Below, piece after piece: positions 1-9,363 of a DNA stretch of 64,000 nt. Numbering within the stretch: the first letter of the stretch is position 1; each line of letters opens with the position of its first letter. A program made the position numbers and the translations under genes. The notes below the pieces were generated by a model that saw only the letters and a program-made list of their open reading frames with translations, was not told the DNA's origin and searched no databases. The DNA is taken from positions 62,001 to 126,000 of the forward strand of contig NZ_LMVK01000006.1 in NCBI RefSeq assembly GCF_001541315.1, read 5' to 3'. Origin of the DNA: Agrobacterium tumefaciens str. B6. Lineage in GTDB: Bacteria > Pseudomonadota > Alphaproteobacteria > Rhizobiales > Rhizobiaceae.

Positions 1-292
1 GGAAGGACCTGACGAGGCCGAGACGCGCCACCTTGTCCGGCGGCGTCCTTGTTATGTCCGTTCCCATGAAGGTGATCGCCCCGCCCGTCGGCTGGAGAAA
101 CTTGGTCAACAAATTGAAGACCGTAGTCTTGCCGGCGCCGTTCGGGCCGATCAGCGCATGAACGCGGGCGTGATGCACGTCGAGATCGACGTTTTTCACG
201 GCTGCGAATGCACCGAAGGTCTTGGTGAGACCACGCGCCGAAAGAACGACGCGAGGTTCGGCCTGCCCGGCGGGGGCGGGAGCGATCGTCAT
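1..292 (-). CDS. Branched-chain amino acid-type ABC transporter ATP-binding protein (LivG-like), C-terminal part outside window
   Basis: Cytoplasmic ATPase subunit of a high-affinity branched-chain amino acid/amide-type importer. Only the first 97 residues are present; the gene runs off the left edge. The Walker A motif GPNGAGKTT lies near residue 49, and the segment ends in GLVRSF, which is typical of LivG rather than LivF. The ATG at 292 lies 29 bp after the stop of the binding-protein gene on the same strand, so the two are co-transcribed. The substrate cannot be read from the ATPase; family members carry Leu/Ile/Val, amides, urea or aromatic acids. Confidence 0.88.
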   Translation of the reverse strand, partial: MTIAPAPAGQAEPRVVLSARGLTKTFGAFAAVKNVDLDVHHARVHALIGPNGAGKTTVFNLLTKFLQPTGGAITFMGTDITRTPPDKVARLGLVRSF

Positions 293-321
293 GAAACTTT
301 CCCCTTTATTGCGTCAGTCTT

Positions 322-1530
322 TTATTGCGTTACCAGCGGGCAACCGCTTTTTGCGGGGTCCATGAAGGCTTCCTTGCCGGGAATGGTGGCGAGCACCTTG
401 TAATAATCCCACGGCTGCTTGCTCTCGTCCGGCTTCTTCACTTCCATGAGATACATGTCGTGGATCATGCGGCCATTGGCGGCCACATGGCCATCCTTCG
501 AGAAGACGTCGTTGACGGGCATTTCCTTCATGGCCTTGGCGACGGCATCAGCATCGTCGGTGCCGGCCTTTTCGATGGCTTTCAGGTAATGCAGCACGGC
601 GGAATAGGTGCCGGCATGCACCATGTTCGGCATGGCGCCGGTGCGTTCCTTGAAGCGTTCGCCGAATTTGCGCGATTCATCATCGCGGTCCCAATAGAAC
701 CCTTCCGTCAGCGTCAGGCCCTGGGCTGCTTCAAGACCGAGGCCGTGGACTTCGGCGAGCGTGAAGAGAAGGGCCGCAAGCCGCTGGCCGCCGGCGACGA
801 TGCCGAATTCGGCCGCCTGCTTGATGGCGTTGGAGGTATCGAGACCGGCATTGGCAAGACCGATGACCTTCGCGCCCGAGGACTGCGCCTGCAGCAGGAA
901 GGAGGAATAATCCGTCGTGGCAAGCGGATGGCGCACGGAGCCCAGCACCTTGCCGCCATTGGCCTTGACGAAATTGGCGGTATTTTCTTCCAGCGAATAA
1001 CCGAAGGCATAGTCTGCGGTCAGGAAGAACCAGCTGTCGCCGCCCTGCTTCACCAGCGCGCCGCCGGTGCCGACCGCCAGCGAATAGGTGTCATAGGCCC
1101 AATGGAAACCATAGGGGCTGCACTGCTTGCCGGTCAGTTCGGTGGTTGCCGCCCCGGTGTTGACGGTGATCTTCTTCTTGTCCTTGGAGAGCGCCTGCAC
1201 GGCAAGGCCGACCGACGACGAGGTCAGTTCCATGATCGAATCGACCTGTTCGGTATCGTACCATTGGCGGGCGATATTGGAGGCCACATCCGCCTTGTTC
1301 TGGTGGTCGGCGGTCACCACCTCAACCGGCGCATTCAGCACCTTGCCGCCGAAATCCTCAACCGCCATCTTCGCGGCTTCATAAGAGTACTTGCCGCCGA
1401 AATTGGCGTAGACACCCGACTGGTCGTTCAGGATGCCGATCTTGACCTTGCCGTCTGAAATCTCGGCGGCATAAGCGGCGGTGCCCGCGGCCAGTGCCAT
1501 GGCCGTGGATAAAAGGATACTCTTGCGCAT
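322..1530 (-). CDS. ABC transporter periplasmic substrate-binding protein, branched-chain amino acid family (Peripla_BP_6)
   Basis: Predicted periplasmic ligand-binding protein of 402 residues feeding the adjacent Liv-type importer. A signal peptide is clear: MRK, a hydrophobic stretch, then a cut near AYA-AE at residue 22. The mature protein begins GKVKIGILNDQSGVYANFGG, the usual first strand of leucine/amide binding proteins, and length fits the family. The first gene of a minus-strand operon, with the LivG-like ATPase next. Its Shine-Dalgarno, GGGAGGAG (minus strand of 1536-1543), is unusually strong and exactly complementary to the loops of the small RNA at 14.6 kb. A stem-loop leader lies at 1573-1619. 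Ligand unknown. Confidence 0.9.
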   Translation of the reverse strand: MRKSILLSTAMALAAGTAAYAAEISDGKVKIGILNDQSGVYANFGGKYSYEAAKMAVEDFGGKVLNAPVEVVTADHQNKADVASNIARQWYDTEQVDSIMELTSSSVGLAVQALSKDKKKITVNTGAATTELTGKQCSPYGFHWAYDTYSLAVGTGGALVKQGGDSWFFLTADYAFGYSLEENTANFVKANGGKVLGSVRHPLATTDYSSFLLQAQSSGAKVIGLANAGLDTSNAIKQAAEFGIVAGGQRLAALLFTLAEVHGLGLEAAQGLTLTEGFYWDRDDESRKFGERFKERTGAMPNMVHAGTYSAVLHYLKAIEKAGTDDADAVAKAMKEMPVNDVFSKDGHVAANGRMIHDMYLMEVKKPDESKQPWDYYKVLATIPGKEAFMDPAKSGCPLVTQ

Positions 1531-1572
1531 GACTTCTCCTCCCAGAGATGATTGCGAGCCTCAGATGGGTCT

Positions 1573-1619
1573 GTGCAATGGTGAACGAAACCACTTGGGG
1601 GGTTTCCATGCCATTGCAC
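1573..1619 (-). promoter_or_regulatory. Two-tier stem-loop in the leader of the binding-protein gene
   Basis: GTGCAATGG at 1573-1581 pairs perfectly with CCATTGCAC at 1611-1619. Inside it GAAACC (1587-1592) pairs with GGTTTC (1601-1606) around an 8-nt loop. The element sits about 45 nt upstream of the ATG at 1530, between the divergent promoter region and the ribosome-binding site. It could be a structured 5' UTR or a DNA palindrome bound by a regulator. Confidence 0.5.
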
Positions 1620-1715
1620 CTGAACGGTCACACCGCCCTCCTCAAAGCGATGCATCCTGAGCCTAGACTTCTCGAATTCGGTCGTTGACACAAGAGCTGG
1701 GCATCATCAAATTGC

Positions 1716-1741
1716 GAACAGGAACTGTTCATTTTTGAACA
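1716..1741. promoter_or_regulatory. Likely LysR operator: overlapping palindromes of GAACAG/CTGTTC half-sites
   Basis: GAACAG-GAA-CTGTTC (1716-1730) overlaps TGTTCA-TTTT-TGAACA (1726-1741), both perfect inverted repeats, giving three half-sites in 26 bp. It lies 22 bp upstream of the LysR gene start, in the intergenic space shared with the divergent ABC operon, a typical place for an autoregulatory LysR site. Binding by that LysR protein is inferred. Confidence 0.5.
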
Positions 1742-1763
1742 GAACTCTTGATGGGAGACAAAT

Positions 1764-2681
1764 ATGGCCACCCCTTTCACCTGGGACGACCTGCAATATT
1801 TTCTGGCCGTGGCCCGCACCGGACAGCTCTCCTCGGCGGCGAGAAGCCTGCGCCCCAGCCCCGCCCCCGTCTCCCGCCACATCGACCGGCTGGAATTCTC
1901 GCTTAAAACCAAGCTGTTCGAGAGAAACCCGCGTGGTTACGAGCTTACCACGGTCGGGCGGCGGCTGGTCGATACCGTCGAGCGCATCGAGGCGGAAGCG
2001 GAAAGATTGCAATCGGATATTTCCGAAAGCGGCAGCCTGCTGCGCGGCGTGGTGCGGCTCAGTGCGCCCGAGGGTTTTTCCAATTTTTTCTTCGTGGAAA
2101 GGCTGAAAGACTTCGCCATCACCCATCCTCACATCATGGTGGAGATGGTGACGATCCAGCAGATCATGGCGCTGTCGAGGAAGGAGGCGGATGTGGCGGT
2201 CACGCTCGACCCGCCGAAAGCCGGTCCCTACATCAACGAACAGATCATCGATTACACGCTGCATATCTATGCCTCGCGCTCCTATCTCGCCAGCCACCCG
2301 AAAATCACCCGGCGCGAGGATTTGCCCGATCATTTCTTTATCGGCTACGTGCAGGACCTGATCTTCTCACCGGGCCTCGATTATATGCGCGACGTGATGC
2401 CCGGCCTGCGTCCGGGCTTTCAGTCCTCAAGCATTTTCGCGCAGCTGACGGCAACGCTGAGCGGCAGGGGCCTGTGCATCCTGCCGAATTTCATCGCGGC
2501 ACGTTTTCCAGACCTGCAGATGGTGCTTGCCGGTGAGGTGGAACTGCGGCGCGGCTACTGGCTGACCAGCCACCACGATCTCGCCAATGTGCCGCGGGTA
2601 CGCTCTCTGATGGATTTCATCCTCACGACGGCGCGCGCGCATGAAAATCTCTTCATCCTGGACCGCAGAACAATCGCCTGA
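1764..2681 (+). CDS. LysR-family transcriptional regulator
   Basis: A DNA-binding regulator of 305 residues. The N-terminal winged HTH spans about residues 8-66 (FLAVARTGQLSSAARSL, then PVSRHIDRLE), followed by the periplasmic-binding-protein-like effector domain from about residue 92. It is transcribed away from the ABC importer operon, with a 233-bp shared regulatory region. LysR proteins usually control the divergent neighbour, so control of the importer is likely but inferred. The ATG follows GGGAGAC. The effector is unknown. Confidence 0.9.
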   Translation: MATPFTWDDLQYFLAVARTGQLSSAARSLRPSPAPVSRHIDRLEFSLKTKLFERNPRGYELTTVGRRLVDTVERIEAEAERLQSDISESGSLLRGVVRLSAPEGFSNFFFVERLKDFAITHPHIMVEMVTIQQIMALSRKEADVAVTLDPPKAGPYINEQIIDYTLHIYASRSYLASHPKITRREDLPDHFFIGYVQDLIFSPGLDYMRDVMPGLRPGFQSSSIFAQLTATLSGRGLCILPNFIAARFPDLQMVLAGEVELRRGYWLTSHHDLANVPRVRSLMDFILTTARAHENLFILDRRTIA

Positions 2682-2817
2682 CGCGGTCATCGTTCACATT
2701 TCGGCGACACCGTGTTTACGGGTGGCCGGTTGGAGGATGCGCGTCCCTGCCTATATGACTGACAACAACGAAGCCGGTTTGTGACGACCGGCATCCTCCG
2801 ACATCTGGAAGGTCATC

Positions 2818-3840
2818 ATGAAAAAGATCGGATTCCTCTCCTTCGGCCACTGGACGCCGTCGCCCCAGTCGCAGACCCGCTCGGCTGCGGACACGCTGCT
2901 GCAATCGATCGACCTCGCCGTCGCAGCGGAAGAATTGGGAGCCGACGGCGCCTATTTCCGCGTGCATCATTTCGCCCGCCAGCTTGCCTCGCCCTTCCCG
3001 CTTCTGGCTGCCGTCGGCGCCCGCACGAAAAAGATCGAAATCGGCACCGGCGTCATCGACATGCGTTATGAAAACCCGTTCTACATGGCCGAGGATGCCG
3101 GTTCGGCCGACCTCATCGCCGGCGGCCGCCTGCAGCTCGGCATCAGCCGCGGCTCGCCGGAGCAGGTGATCGATGGCTGGCGTTATTTCGGTTACCGTCC
3201 GGCCGAAGGCCAGAGCGAAGAAGACATGGCGCGCCAGCACACCGAAGTCTTCCTCGAGCTTCTGAAGGGCGAAGGTTTTGCTGAGCCGAACCCGCGCCCG
3301 ATGTTCCCGAACCCGCCCGGCTTGCTGCGGCTGGAGCCGCATTCCGAAGGGCTGCGCGAGCGCATCTGGTGGGGTTCGAGTTCCAATGCAACGGCGGTGT
3401 GGGCGGCAAAGCTTGGCATGAACCTGCAAAGCTCCACCCTGAAGACGGACGAAACGGGCGAGCCTTTCCATGTCCAGCAGGCGCAGCAGATCCGCACCTT
3501 CCGGGAAGCCTGGAAGGAAGCCGGTCATGCCCGCGAGCCCCGTGTATCGGTCAGCCGCAGCATCTTCGCCCTCGTCAACGATCGCGACCGGTCGTATTTC
3601 GGTTACGGCAACGAAGGTGATGACAAGATCGGCTACATCGACGACAAGACACGTGCGATCTTCGGGCGCAGCTATGCCGCCGAGCCGGAGCAGCTGATTG
3701 AACAGCTGAAGGCCGACGAAGCCATCGCCGAAGCCGACACGCTGCTCCTGACCGTGCCGAACCAGCTGGGCGTCGACTACAACGCCCATGTGATCGAGAC
3801 GATCCTCAAGCAGGTAGCACCGGCACTCGGCTGGCGCTAA
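2818..3840 (+). CDS. LLM-class (bacterial luciferase-like) flavin-dependent oxidoreductase
   Basis: A predicted FMN- or F420-type monooxygenase of 340 residues with the luciferase-like TIM barrel. Family features include the N-terminal strand KKIGFLSFGHW, the GADGAYFRVHHF segment (residues about 41-52), the IEIGTGVIDMRYENPF block (about 71-86) and GRLQLGISRGSPEQ (about 103-116). Rhizobia usually use FMNH2 in this family. Good SD (GGAAGG) 7 nt before the ATG. It stands alone, in the same direction as the LysR gene but 136 bp away. Substrate not predictable. Confidence 0.85.
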   Translation: MKKIGFLSFGHWTPSPQSQTRSAADTLLQSIDLAVAAEELGADGAYFRVHHFARQLASPFPLLAAVGARTKKIEIGTGVIDMRYENPFYMAEDAGSADLIAGGRLQLGISRGSPEQVIDGWRYFGYRPAEGQSEEDMARQHTEVFLELLKGEGFAEPNPRPMFPNPPGLLRLEPHSEGLRERIWWGSSSNATAVWAAKLGMNLQSSTLKTDETGEPFHVQQAQQIRTFREAWKEAGHAREPRVSVSRSIFALVNDRDRSYFGYGNEGDDKIGYIDDKTRAIFGRSYAAEPEQLIEQLKADEAIAEADTLLLTVPNQLGVDYNAHVIETILKQVAPALGWR

Positions 3841-3851
3841 ATTTGGAAAAA

Positions 3852-3986
3852 TTGCATCATCCACACTCCGTCACCCCGGACTTGATCCGGGGTCCAGCGC
3901 GATCAAGTCTTTGATCGCGAAAGACTCTTTTCATGGCGCAGACGCGCCGTGGCTGGATGCCGGATCTAGTCCGGCATGACGGAGGA
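3852..3986. repeat. RIME-like intergenic mosaic repeat, copy A
   Basis: About 135 bp, nearly identical to 30594-30729. It contains nested palindromes: CCCCGGA/TCCGGGG, GCGATCAA/TTGATCGC and ATGCCGGA/TCCGGCAT, with TCCGTCA and TGACGGA near its ends. Size, palindromic make-up and position just after a gene match Rhizobium-specific intergenic mosaic elements. It separates two convergent genes and may work as an RNA terminator/stabiliser. No coding capacity. Confidence 0.85.
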
Positions 3987-4027
3987 CGGGCTTTCCCTCC
4001 CTTAAAATCCGGGCTGTATACCGCTGC

Positions 4028-5152
<1,125 letters not shown>

Positions 5153-5305
5153 TCATTCCTCGATGCTGATTGCTTCCGGGGAGGAACAGACGCCACCGCC
5201 CCGCGATCAGAGATCGCGCGGATGGCTTTCGGGAATTTGCAGGCCACCCTCCTCCAGCAGCCCGCTTCCGCTGGCAGATAGAGCTAAAGGAAAATCGGCT
5301 TTTGT

Positions 5306-5327
5306 AAAATAAAAAATTTTTTATTTT
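5306..5327. promoter_or_regulatory. 22-bp perfect AT palindrome in the divergent regulatory region
   Basis: AAAATAAAAAA followed by its exact reverse complement TTTTTTATTTT. It sits 48 bp before the GntR gene and 160 bp before the divergent enolase-superfamily gene. It could be the operator of the GntR protein, part of AT-rich promoter elements, or an intrinsic bend. Confidence 0.4.
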
Positions 5328-5375
5328 TAATATTCAGCCATTGCCTGTCCCGCGAAGCTGGGCAATGATGCAGCC

Positions 5376-6050
5376 ATGAACACGCTGGTCAAAATCACGC
5401 TCGCCGAACAGGCGCATCAGGAACTGCGCGCACGCATCGTCAGCGGCAGATTGCGCGGCGGCGAACGCCTGTTGCCCAATGAGCTTGCCGCCGATCTCGG
5501 CATCAGCCCCACGCCGGTGAAAGAAGCCTGCCTGAAACTCGAAGCTGACGGGCTGGTGGTCAATTCCTCCCGGCGCGGCGTGGTGGTGCGCGATTTCACG
5601 GTGGAGGATGTGGAAGAACTTTACGCCGCCAGAATGCTGCTCGAAAAAGGCGCGGTGGAAGTGGCTTTCGACGCCGGCCAACTGGATGGAGCGCTGCACG
5701 CGGAACTTCTGGAAAGCCTGGCGAAACATCGTGAATTCGCCAAGGGCTCGACGCTGAACGAATTGTCGAAAGCGCTTTTTTACGATCGCAGCTTCCATAC
5801 GACTCTTGTTTCGGCGGCGCGCATTCCCGTCATTTCCGGCTCGCATGGGCGCATTCTCGACCAGACCCACACGGTTTTCGTCTCGATCCTCGGCGATTAC
5901 GCCCGCTCGGTCGAGGAACACCAGAATATCGCCGACGCCATTGCCGCCGGCAGCAAGGTCCAGATCATCGATGCCCTGTGGCGGCATCTCGAGCGCAGCC
6001 GGCAGAACACGCTGCGCCAGGTCCGGCTGCTCAAAGAGGCCGGCGTCTGA
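5376..6050 (+). CDS. GntR-family transcriptional regulator, FadR/FCD subfamily
   Basis: A 224-residue repressor-type protein. The N-terminal winged HTH spans about residues 8-72 (ELRARIVSGRLRGGERL, LAADLGISPTPVKEACLKLE). The all-helical FCD ligand domain follows, with metal-site residues in YDRSFH, VEEHQN and WRHLERS. FCD regulators bind sugar acids or small carboxylates. It lies between a divergent sugar-acid enolase-superfamily gene and a downstream sugar-acid dehydrogenase, which it probably controls. SD before the ATG is weak. Confidence 0.9.
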   Translation: MNTLVKITLAEQAHQELRARIVSGRLRGGERLLPNELAADLGISPTPVKEACLKLEADGLVVNSSRRGVVVRDFTVEDVEELYAARMLLEKGAVEVAFDAGQLDGALHAELLESLAKHREFAKGSTLNELSKALFYDRSFHTTLVSAARIPVISGSHGRILDQTHTVFVSILGDYARSVEEHQNIADAIAAGSKVQIIDALWRHLERSRQNTLRQVRLLKEAGV

Positions 6051-6080
6051 TCCATTCAAAAGACAAGGGGAGGAACTGAC

Positions 6081-6161
6081 ATGCGCGAAAACCCGAGCGT
6101 CGCAACTCCATCGGCGCGAGCCGCGACCATCTCGCTCCGCACGGGGATTTCGCGTCGATGA
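6081..6161 (+). CDS. Possible 26-residue leader peptide coupled to the downstream dehydrogenase
   Basis: A strong SD (GGGGAGGA, 6067-6074) precedes this ATG, whereas the dehydrogenase ATG at 6158 has no good SD. The short frame ends in TGA at 6159-6161, overlapping that ATG as ATGA, the arrangement for translational coupling. The peptide (MRENPSVATPSARAATISLR and 6 more residues) has no recognisable domain. It may be a coupling leader or the remnant of a lost gene. Confidence 0.35.
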   Translation: MRENPSVATPSARAATISLRTGISRR

Positions 6162-7627
6162 CAGACCGGCTTTCCGCTGCAACCCTGCCCCACCTACAGC
6201 AAACAGTTGCAACACCCGCCTATGAGCGCGAGAAGATCACGCCCGGCATCGTGCATCTCGGCGTCGGCGCCTTTCACCGGGCGCATCAGGCGGTTTTCAT
6301 CGATGATTGCCTCAACCGCGGTGAGACGCAATGGGGCATCGTCGCCGCATCGCTGCGCAGTCCGGACACACGCGACGCCATCGAACCGCAGGACAATCTC
6401 TACACCTTTTGCCTGCGAGACGGCCAAAGCGAGCGCCTGCGCATCATCGGCTCCATTCTGGAAACCATCGTCGCCCCGGAAGAGCCCGAACGGCTGGTGG
6501 AGCGGATGGCCGATCCGCGCGTTCTCATCGTCACCCTGACCGTGACGGAGAAGGGTTACCTGACCAATCTCGCCTCCCGCAGCCTGCTGCGCGAACACCC
6601 TGATATCGTCCATGATCTCGAAAACCCGGACAGGCCACGTTCCATCTTCGGCTTCATCCTTGCGGCCACGCGGCGCAGGCGCAAAGAGCGTTCTCGGCCC
6701 CTGACGCTGCTGTCCTGCGACAACCTGCCCGCCAACGGCCATGTGCTGCAAAAGCTGCTGCTGGAATTCGCCAGCCTTGCGGATAAGGAACTGGCCTCCT
6801 TCATCGAAGCCAATATTGCCTGCCCCTGCTCGATGGTGGACCGGATCGTACCCGCCACCACGGATGCGGACCGGGATGCGATTTCGGTTGCACTCGGCCT
6901 GCGTGATGCCTGGCCGGTCGTTGCCGAACCCTATTTCCGTTTCGTCATCGAAGACCGCTTTCCGCATGGAAGGCCGGCGCTCGAGAAATCGGGCGTGGAA
7001 TTTGTCGGCAATGTCGAACCGTATGAGCATATGAAGCTCAGAATGCTGAACGGTTCCCACAGCGCCATAGCCGCCATCGGCCAGATTGCCAGCCTTGCGA
7101 CGGTGGCCGATGCCTGGGGTGAAAAGACCGTGCGCGATTTCATCGACGCCTATTGGCGCGAGGTCGGCCGGACGCTGGACCCTGTCGTCGATGGTGCGGA
7201 ATTCGCAGCCGGCCTGCGGGAACGTTTCGCCAATCCCTCTCTGCAGCACAAGACCATGCAGATCGCCTCCGATGCTTCGCAGAAGGTGCCGCTGCGTATT
7301 CTTGCGCCCTTACGCGAATTGCTGGAGGAAAACTCCGGAAGCGGCGCTGTCATTTTTGCCGTGGCCCTCTGGATCAGGTCATGCGCGGACAGGAACGAAA
7401 AGGGAGAGCCGATCACGATTCTCGATCCGGCCTTCAGGGAGTGGGATGCGCCGGATCAGCTGGCAATGGCACCGGACGATGTTATCGACCGCTTTCTCGC
7501 GTTCAAACGCACGTTCGGCGATGATCTGCCCGGCAATGAAACCTTCGTCTCGAACCTGAAAGCCGCCTATCGCAACATCAGGGAACTTGGCGCACTCGCC
7601 GCCATCGGCATATTTTTGAAGTCCTGA
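6158..7627 (+). CDS. Mannitol dehydrogenase family oxidoreductase (fructuronate reductase/mannitol 2-dehydrogenase type)
   Basis: An NAD(P)-dependent polyol or hexuronate dehydrogenase of 489 residues, the usual length of the long-chain family. Motifs include GVGAFHRAHQAVF (about residues 31-43, nucleotide-binding N-terminus), SCDNLPANG (about 187-195), SMVDRIVPATT (about 227-237) and the catalytic segment KLRMLNGSHSAIA near residue 290. With a sugar-acid dehydratase-like enzyme and an FCD regulator next door, D-fructuronate or a related ketohexonate is more likely than mannitol, but sequence alone does not settle this. Translation probably depends on the short frame at 6081. Confidence 0.85.
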   Translation: MTDRLSAATLPHLQQTVATPAYEREKITPGIVHLGVGAFHRAHQAVFIDDCLNRGETQWGIVAASLRSPDTRDAIEPQDNLYTFCLRDGQSERLRIIGSILETIVAPEEPERLVERMADPRVLIVTLTVTEKGYLTNLASRSLLREHPDIVHDLENPDRPRSIFGFILAATRRRRKERSRPLTLLSCDNLPANGHVLQKLLLEFASLADKELASFIEANIACPCSMVDRIVPATTDADRDAISVALGLRDAWPVVAEPYFRFVIEDRFPHGRPALEKSGVEFVGNVEPYEHMKLRMLNGSHSAIAAIGQIASLATVADAWGEKTVRDFIDAYWREVGRTLDPVVDGAEFAAGLRERFANPSLQHKTMQIASDASQKVPLRILAPLRELLEENSGSGAVIFAVALWIRSCADRNEKGEPITILDPAFREWDAPDQLAMAPDDVIDRFLAFKRTFGDDLPGNETFVSNLKAAYRNIRELGALAAIGIFLKS

Positions 7628-7632
7628 AAGAC

Positions 7633-7658
7633 GAACAGGCCGGAAATCCGGCCTGTTC
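7633..7658. terminator. Stem-loop between convergent genes
   Basis: GAACAGGCCGG (7633-7643) and CCGGCCTGTTC (7648-7658) form a perfect 11-bp stem with an AAAT loop, 5 bp after the dehydrogenase stop and 20 bp after the end of dppF on the other strand. It probably ends or stabilises both mRNAs; the U-tract is poor. Confidence 0.65.
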
Positions 7659-7678
7659 TCAACTTTGGCGTCTCGCGT

Positions 7679-8524
7679 TTAAGCCGTCGCGGCCTGCCGT
7701 GCCGCCTTGCGGCGCTCCACGCGGGCGCGGATGGCGTCGGCATCCGTGATCGGTGTCGCGGCAAAAAGCTGGCGCGTATAGGGGTGCTTCGGGTTGGCGA
7801 AAAGTTCCTCGCGCGTGCCCTGCTCCACTGCCTCGCCCTTGGAAATGACCAGCACGTCATCGGCGATGTAGCGCACCACAGAAAGATCGTGGCTGACAAA
7901 AACATAGGTCAGTTCGAATTCTTCCTGCAGATCTCGGAGCAGGTTCAGCACCTGCGCCTGCACCGAAAGATCGAGCGCGGAGACCGGTTCATCCAGCACC
8001 AGCAGCGCCGGGTTCAGCATCAGTGCGCGCGCGATGGCGATACGCTGGCGCTGGCCGCCCGAGAACATGTGCGGATAGCGGTTGAAATGCTCAGGACCGA
8101 GGCCAACCTTCACCAGCATGGCTTCGGCGCGCTCGCGGCGCTCGGAAGCCGGCATTTTCGTGTTGATGAGCAGCGGCTCCATCAGCACATCACCCACTTT
8201 CTGGCGCGGGTTGAGGCTGCCATAGGGGTTCTGGAACACCATCTGCACCTTGGAGCGCATGACCGTATCGGGGCGGCGCTTGGCGATATCGACCGGCTTG
8301 CCTTCGATCTTGAGTTCACCGCCGGATGCCGGGTCGATCAGCGCGATGATGCGGGCAAGCGTCGACTTGCCCGAACCGGACTCACCGACGATGGCGAGCG
8401 TCTTGCCGCGCTCGACGGCAAAATCGATGCCTTTGAGGGCCTGAACCGTCTTGGCGCCGCCAAAGATGCCGCCGGGAACGTGATAATGGCGGGTAATGCC
8501 CTTGCCTTCGACAACGATACTCAT
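7679..8524 (-). CDS. dppF: Dipeptide ABC transporter ATP-binding protein DppF
   Basis: Second ATPase of a Dpp/Opp-type peptide importer (281 residues). Walker A is GESGSGKST (about residues 48-56), Q-loop FQNPYGSLNPRQ (about 98-109), signature FSGGQRQR (about 154-161) and Walker B LLVLDEP. The C-terminal oligopeptide-transporter tail has the HPYTRQLFAATP block. Its ATG overlaps the dppD stop by 4 bp (ATGA), so it is the last gene of the operon. Confidence 0.93.
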   Translation of the reverse strand: MSIVVEGKGITRHYHVPGGIFGGAKTVQALKGIDFAVERGKTLAIVGESGSGKSTLARIIALIDPASGGELKIEGKPVDIAKRRPDTVMRSKVQMVFQNPYGSLNPRQKVGDVLMEPLLINTKMPASERRERAEAMLVKVGLGPEHFNRYPHMFSGGQRQRIAIARALMLNPALLVLDEPVSALDLSVQAQVLNLLRDLQEEFELTYVFVSHDLSVVRYIADDVLVISKGEAVEQGTREELFANPKHPYTRQLFAATPITDADAIRARVERRKAARQAATA

Positions 8525-9360
8525 TGAACGCCCTCCTTGCCGAAGAAATCGGAAACCGTGGGCAGACGGTCGCCGGTGGCATTTTCCGGCAGGGCCGAAA
8601 GCAGTGCCTTGGTATAGGGATGCTGCGGGGCCTCGAACAGGCTTAAGACATCCGCCTCCTCCATCTTGCGGCCCTTATATTGCACGACGACGCGATCCGC
8701 GGTTTCCGCCACGACGCCCATGTCGTGGGTGATGAGGATCAGCGCCATGCCATATTCCGTCTGCAGATTCATCAGGAGATCGAGGATCTGCTTCTGGATC
8801 GTCACGTCGAGCGCGGTGGTCGGCTCGTCGGCGATCAGCAGGCGCGGCTTGGAGGCGATCGCAATCGCTATCATCACGCGCTGGCACTGGCCCCCCGACA
8901 TCTGGTGCGGATAAGCCTTGAGCTTGGTTTCCGGCTCGGGAATACCCACGGCACGAAACAGTTCCAGAGCCCGGGCACGCGCGGCAGCGCCGCTCATGCC
9001 GAGATTGAGGCGCAGAACCTCCTCGATCTGGAAACCGACCGTAAATGACGGGTTGAGCGAGGCGACCGGCTCCTGGAAGATCATGGTGATCTCGCGGCCG
9101 ATCAGCTTGCGGCGCTCCTGCGGCGACATGGCGAGCAGGTTGATGCCGTCAAAGGTCATCTCATCGGCGGTGATCGTCGCCGTATCGGGCAGAAGCCCCA
9201 TGACGGCGAGCATCGAAACCGACTTGCCGGAACCGGATTCGCCGACGATCGCCAGCACTTCGTGCTTGTCGACGGAGACATCGATGCCGTCGACGGCCGT
9301 GAAGGCGCCGGTGGCGGTGGCGAATTTGACGGTGAGGTTCTTGATTTTCAGCAGGCTCAT
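8521..9360 (-). CDS. dppD: Dipeptide ABC transporter ATP-binding protein DppD
   Basis: First ATPase of the peptide importer (279 residues). Walker A is GESGSGKSV (about residues 38-46), Q-loop [12 protein letters not shown], signature MSGGQCQR (unusual Cys in place of Gln/Arg) and Walker [13 protein letters not shown]. The C-terminal [12 protein letters not shown] region matches oligopeptide ATPases. It pairs with DppF as the heterodimeric motor under DppBC. It starts 3 bp after the dppC stop. Confidence 0.93.
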   Translation of the reverse strand: MSLLKIKNLTVKFATATGAFTAVDGIDVSVDKHEVLAIVGESGSGKSVSMLAVMGLLPDTATITADEMTFDGINLLAMSPQERRKLIGREITMIFQEPVASLNPSFTVGFQIEEVLRLNLGMSGAAARARALELFRAVGIPEPETKLKAYPHQMSGGQCQRVMIAIAIASKPRLLIADEPTTALDVTIQKQILDLLMNLQTEYGMALILITHDMGVVAETADRVVVQYKGRKMEEADVLSLFEAPQHPYTKALLSALPENATGDRLPTVSDFFGKEGVQ

Positions 9361-9363
9361 TGC

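Noticed and set aside
2732..2799. GGAGGATGC/GCATCCTCC inverted repeat upstream of the luciferase-like gene as a riboswitch
   Set aside because: A single 9-bp pair with a 50-nt loop and no conserved core; too weak to claim.
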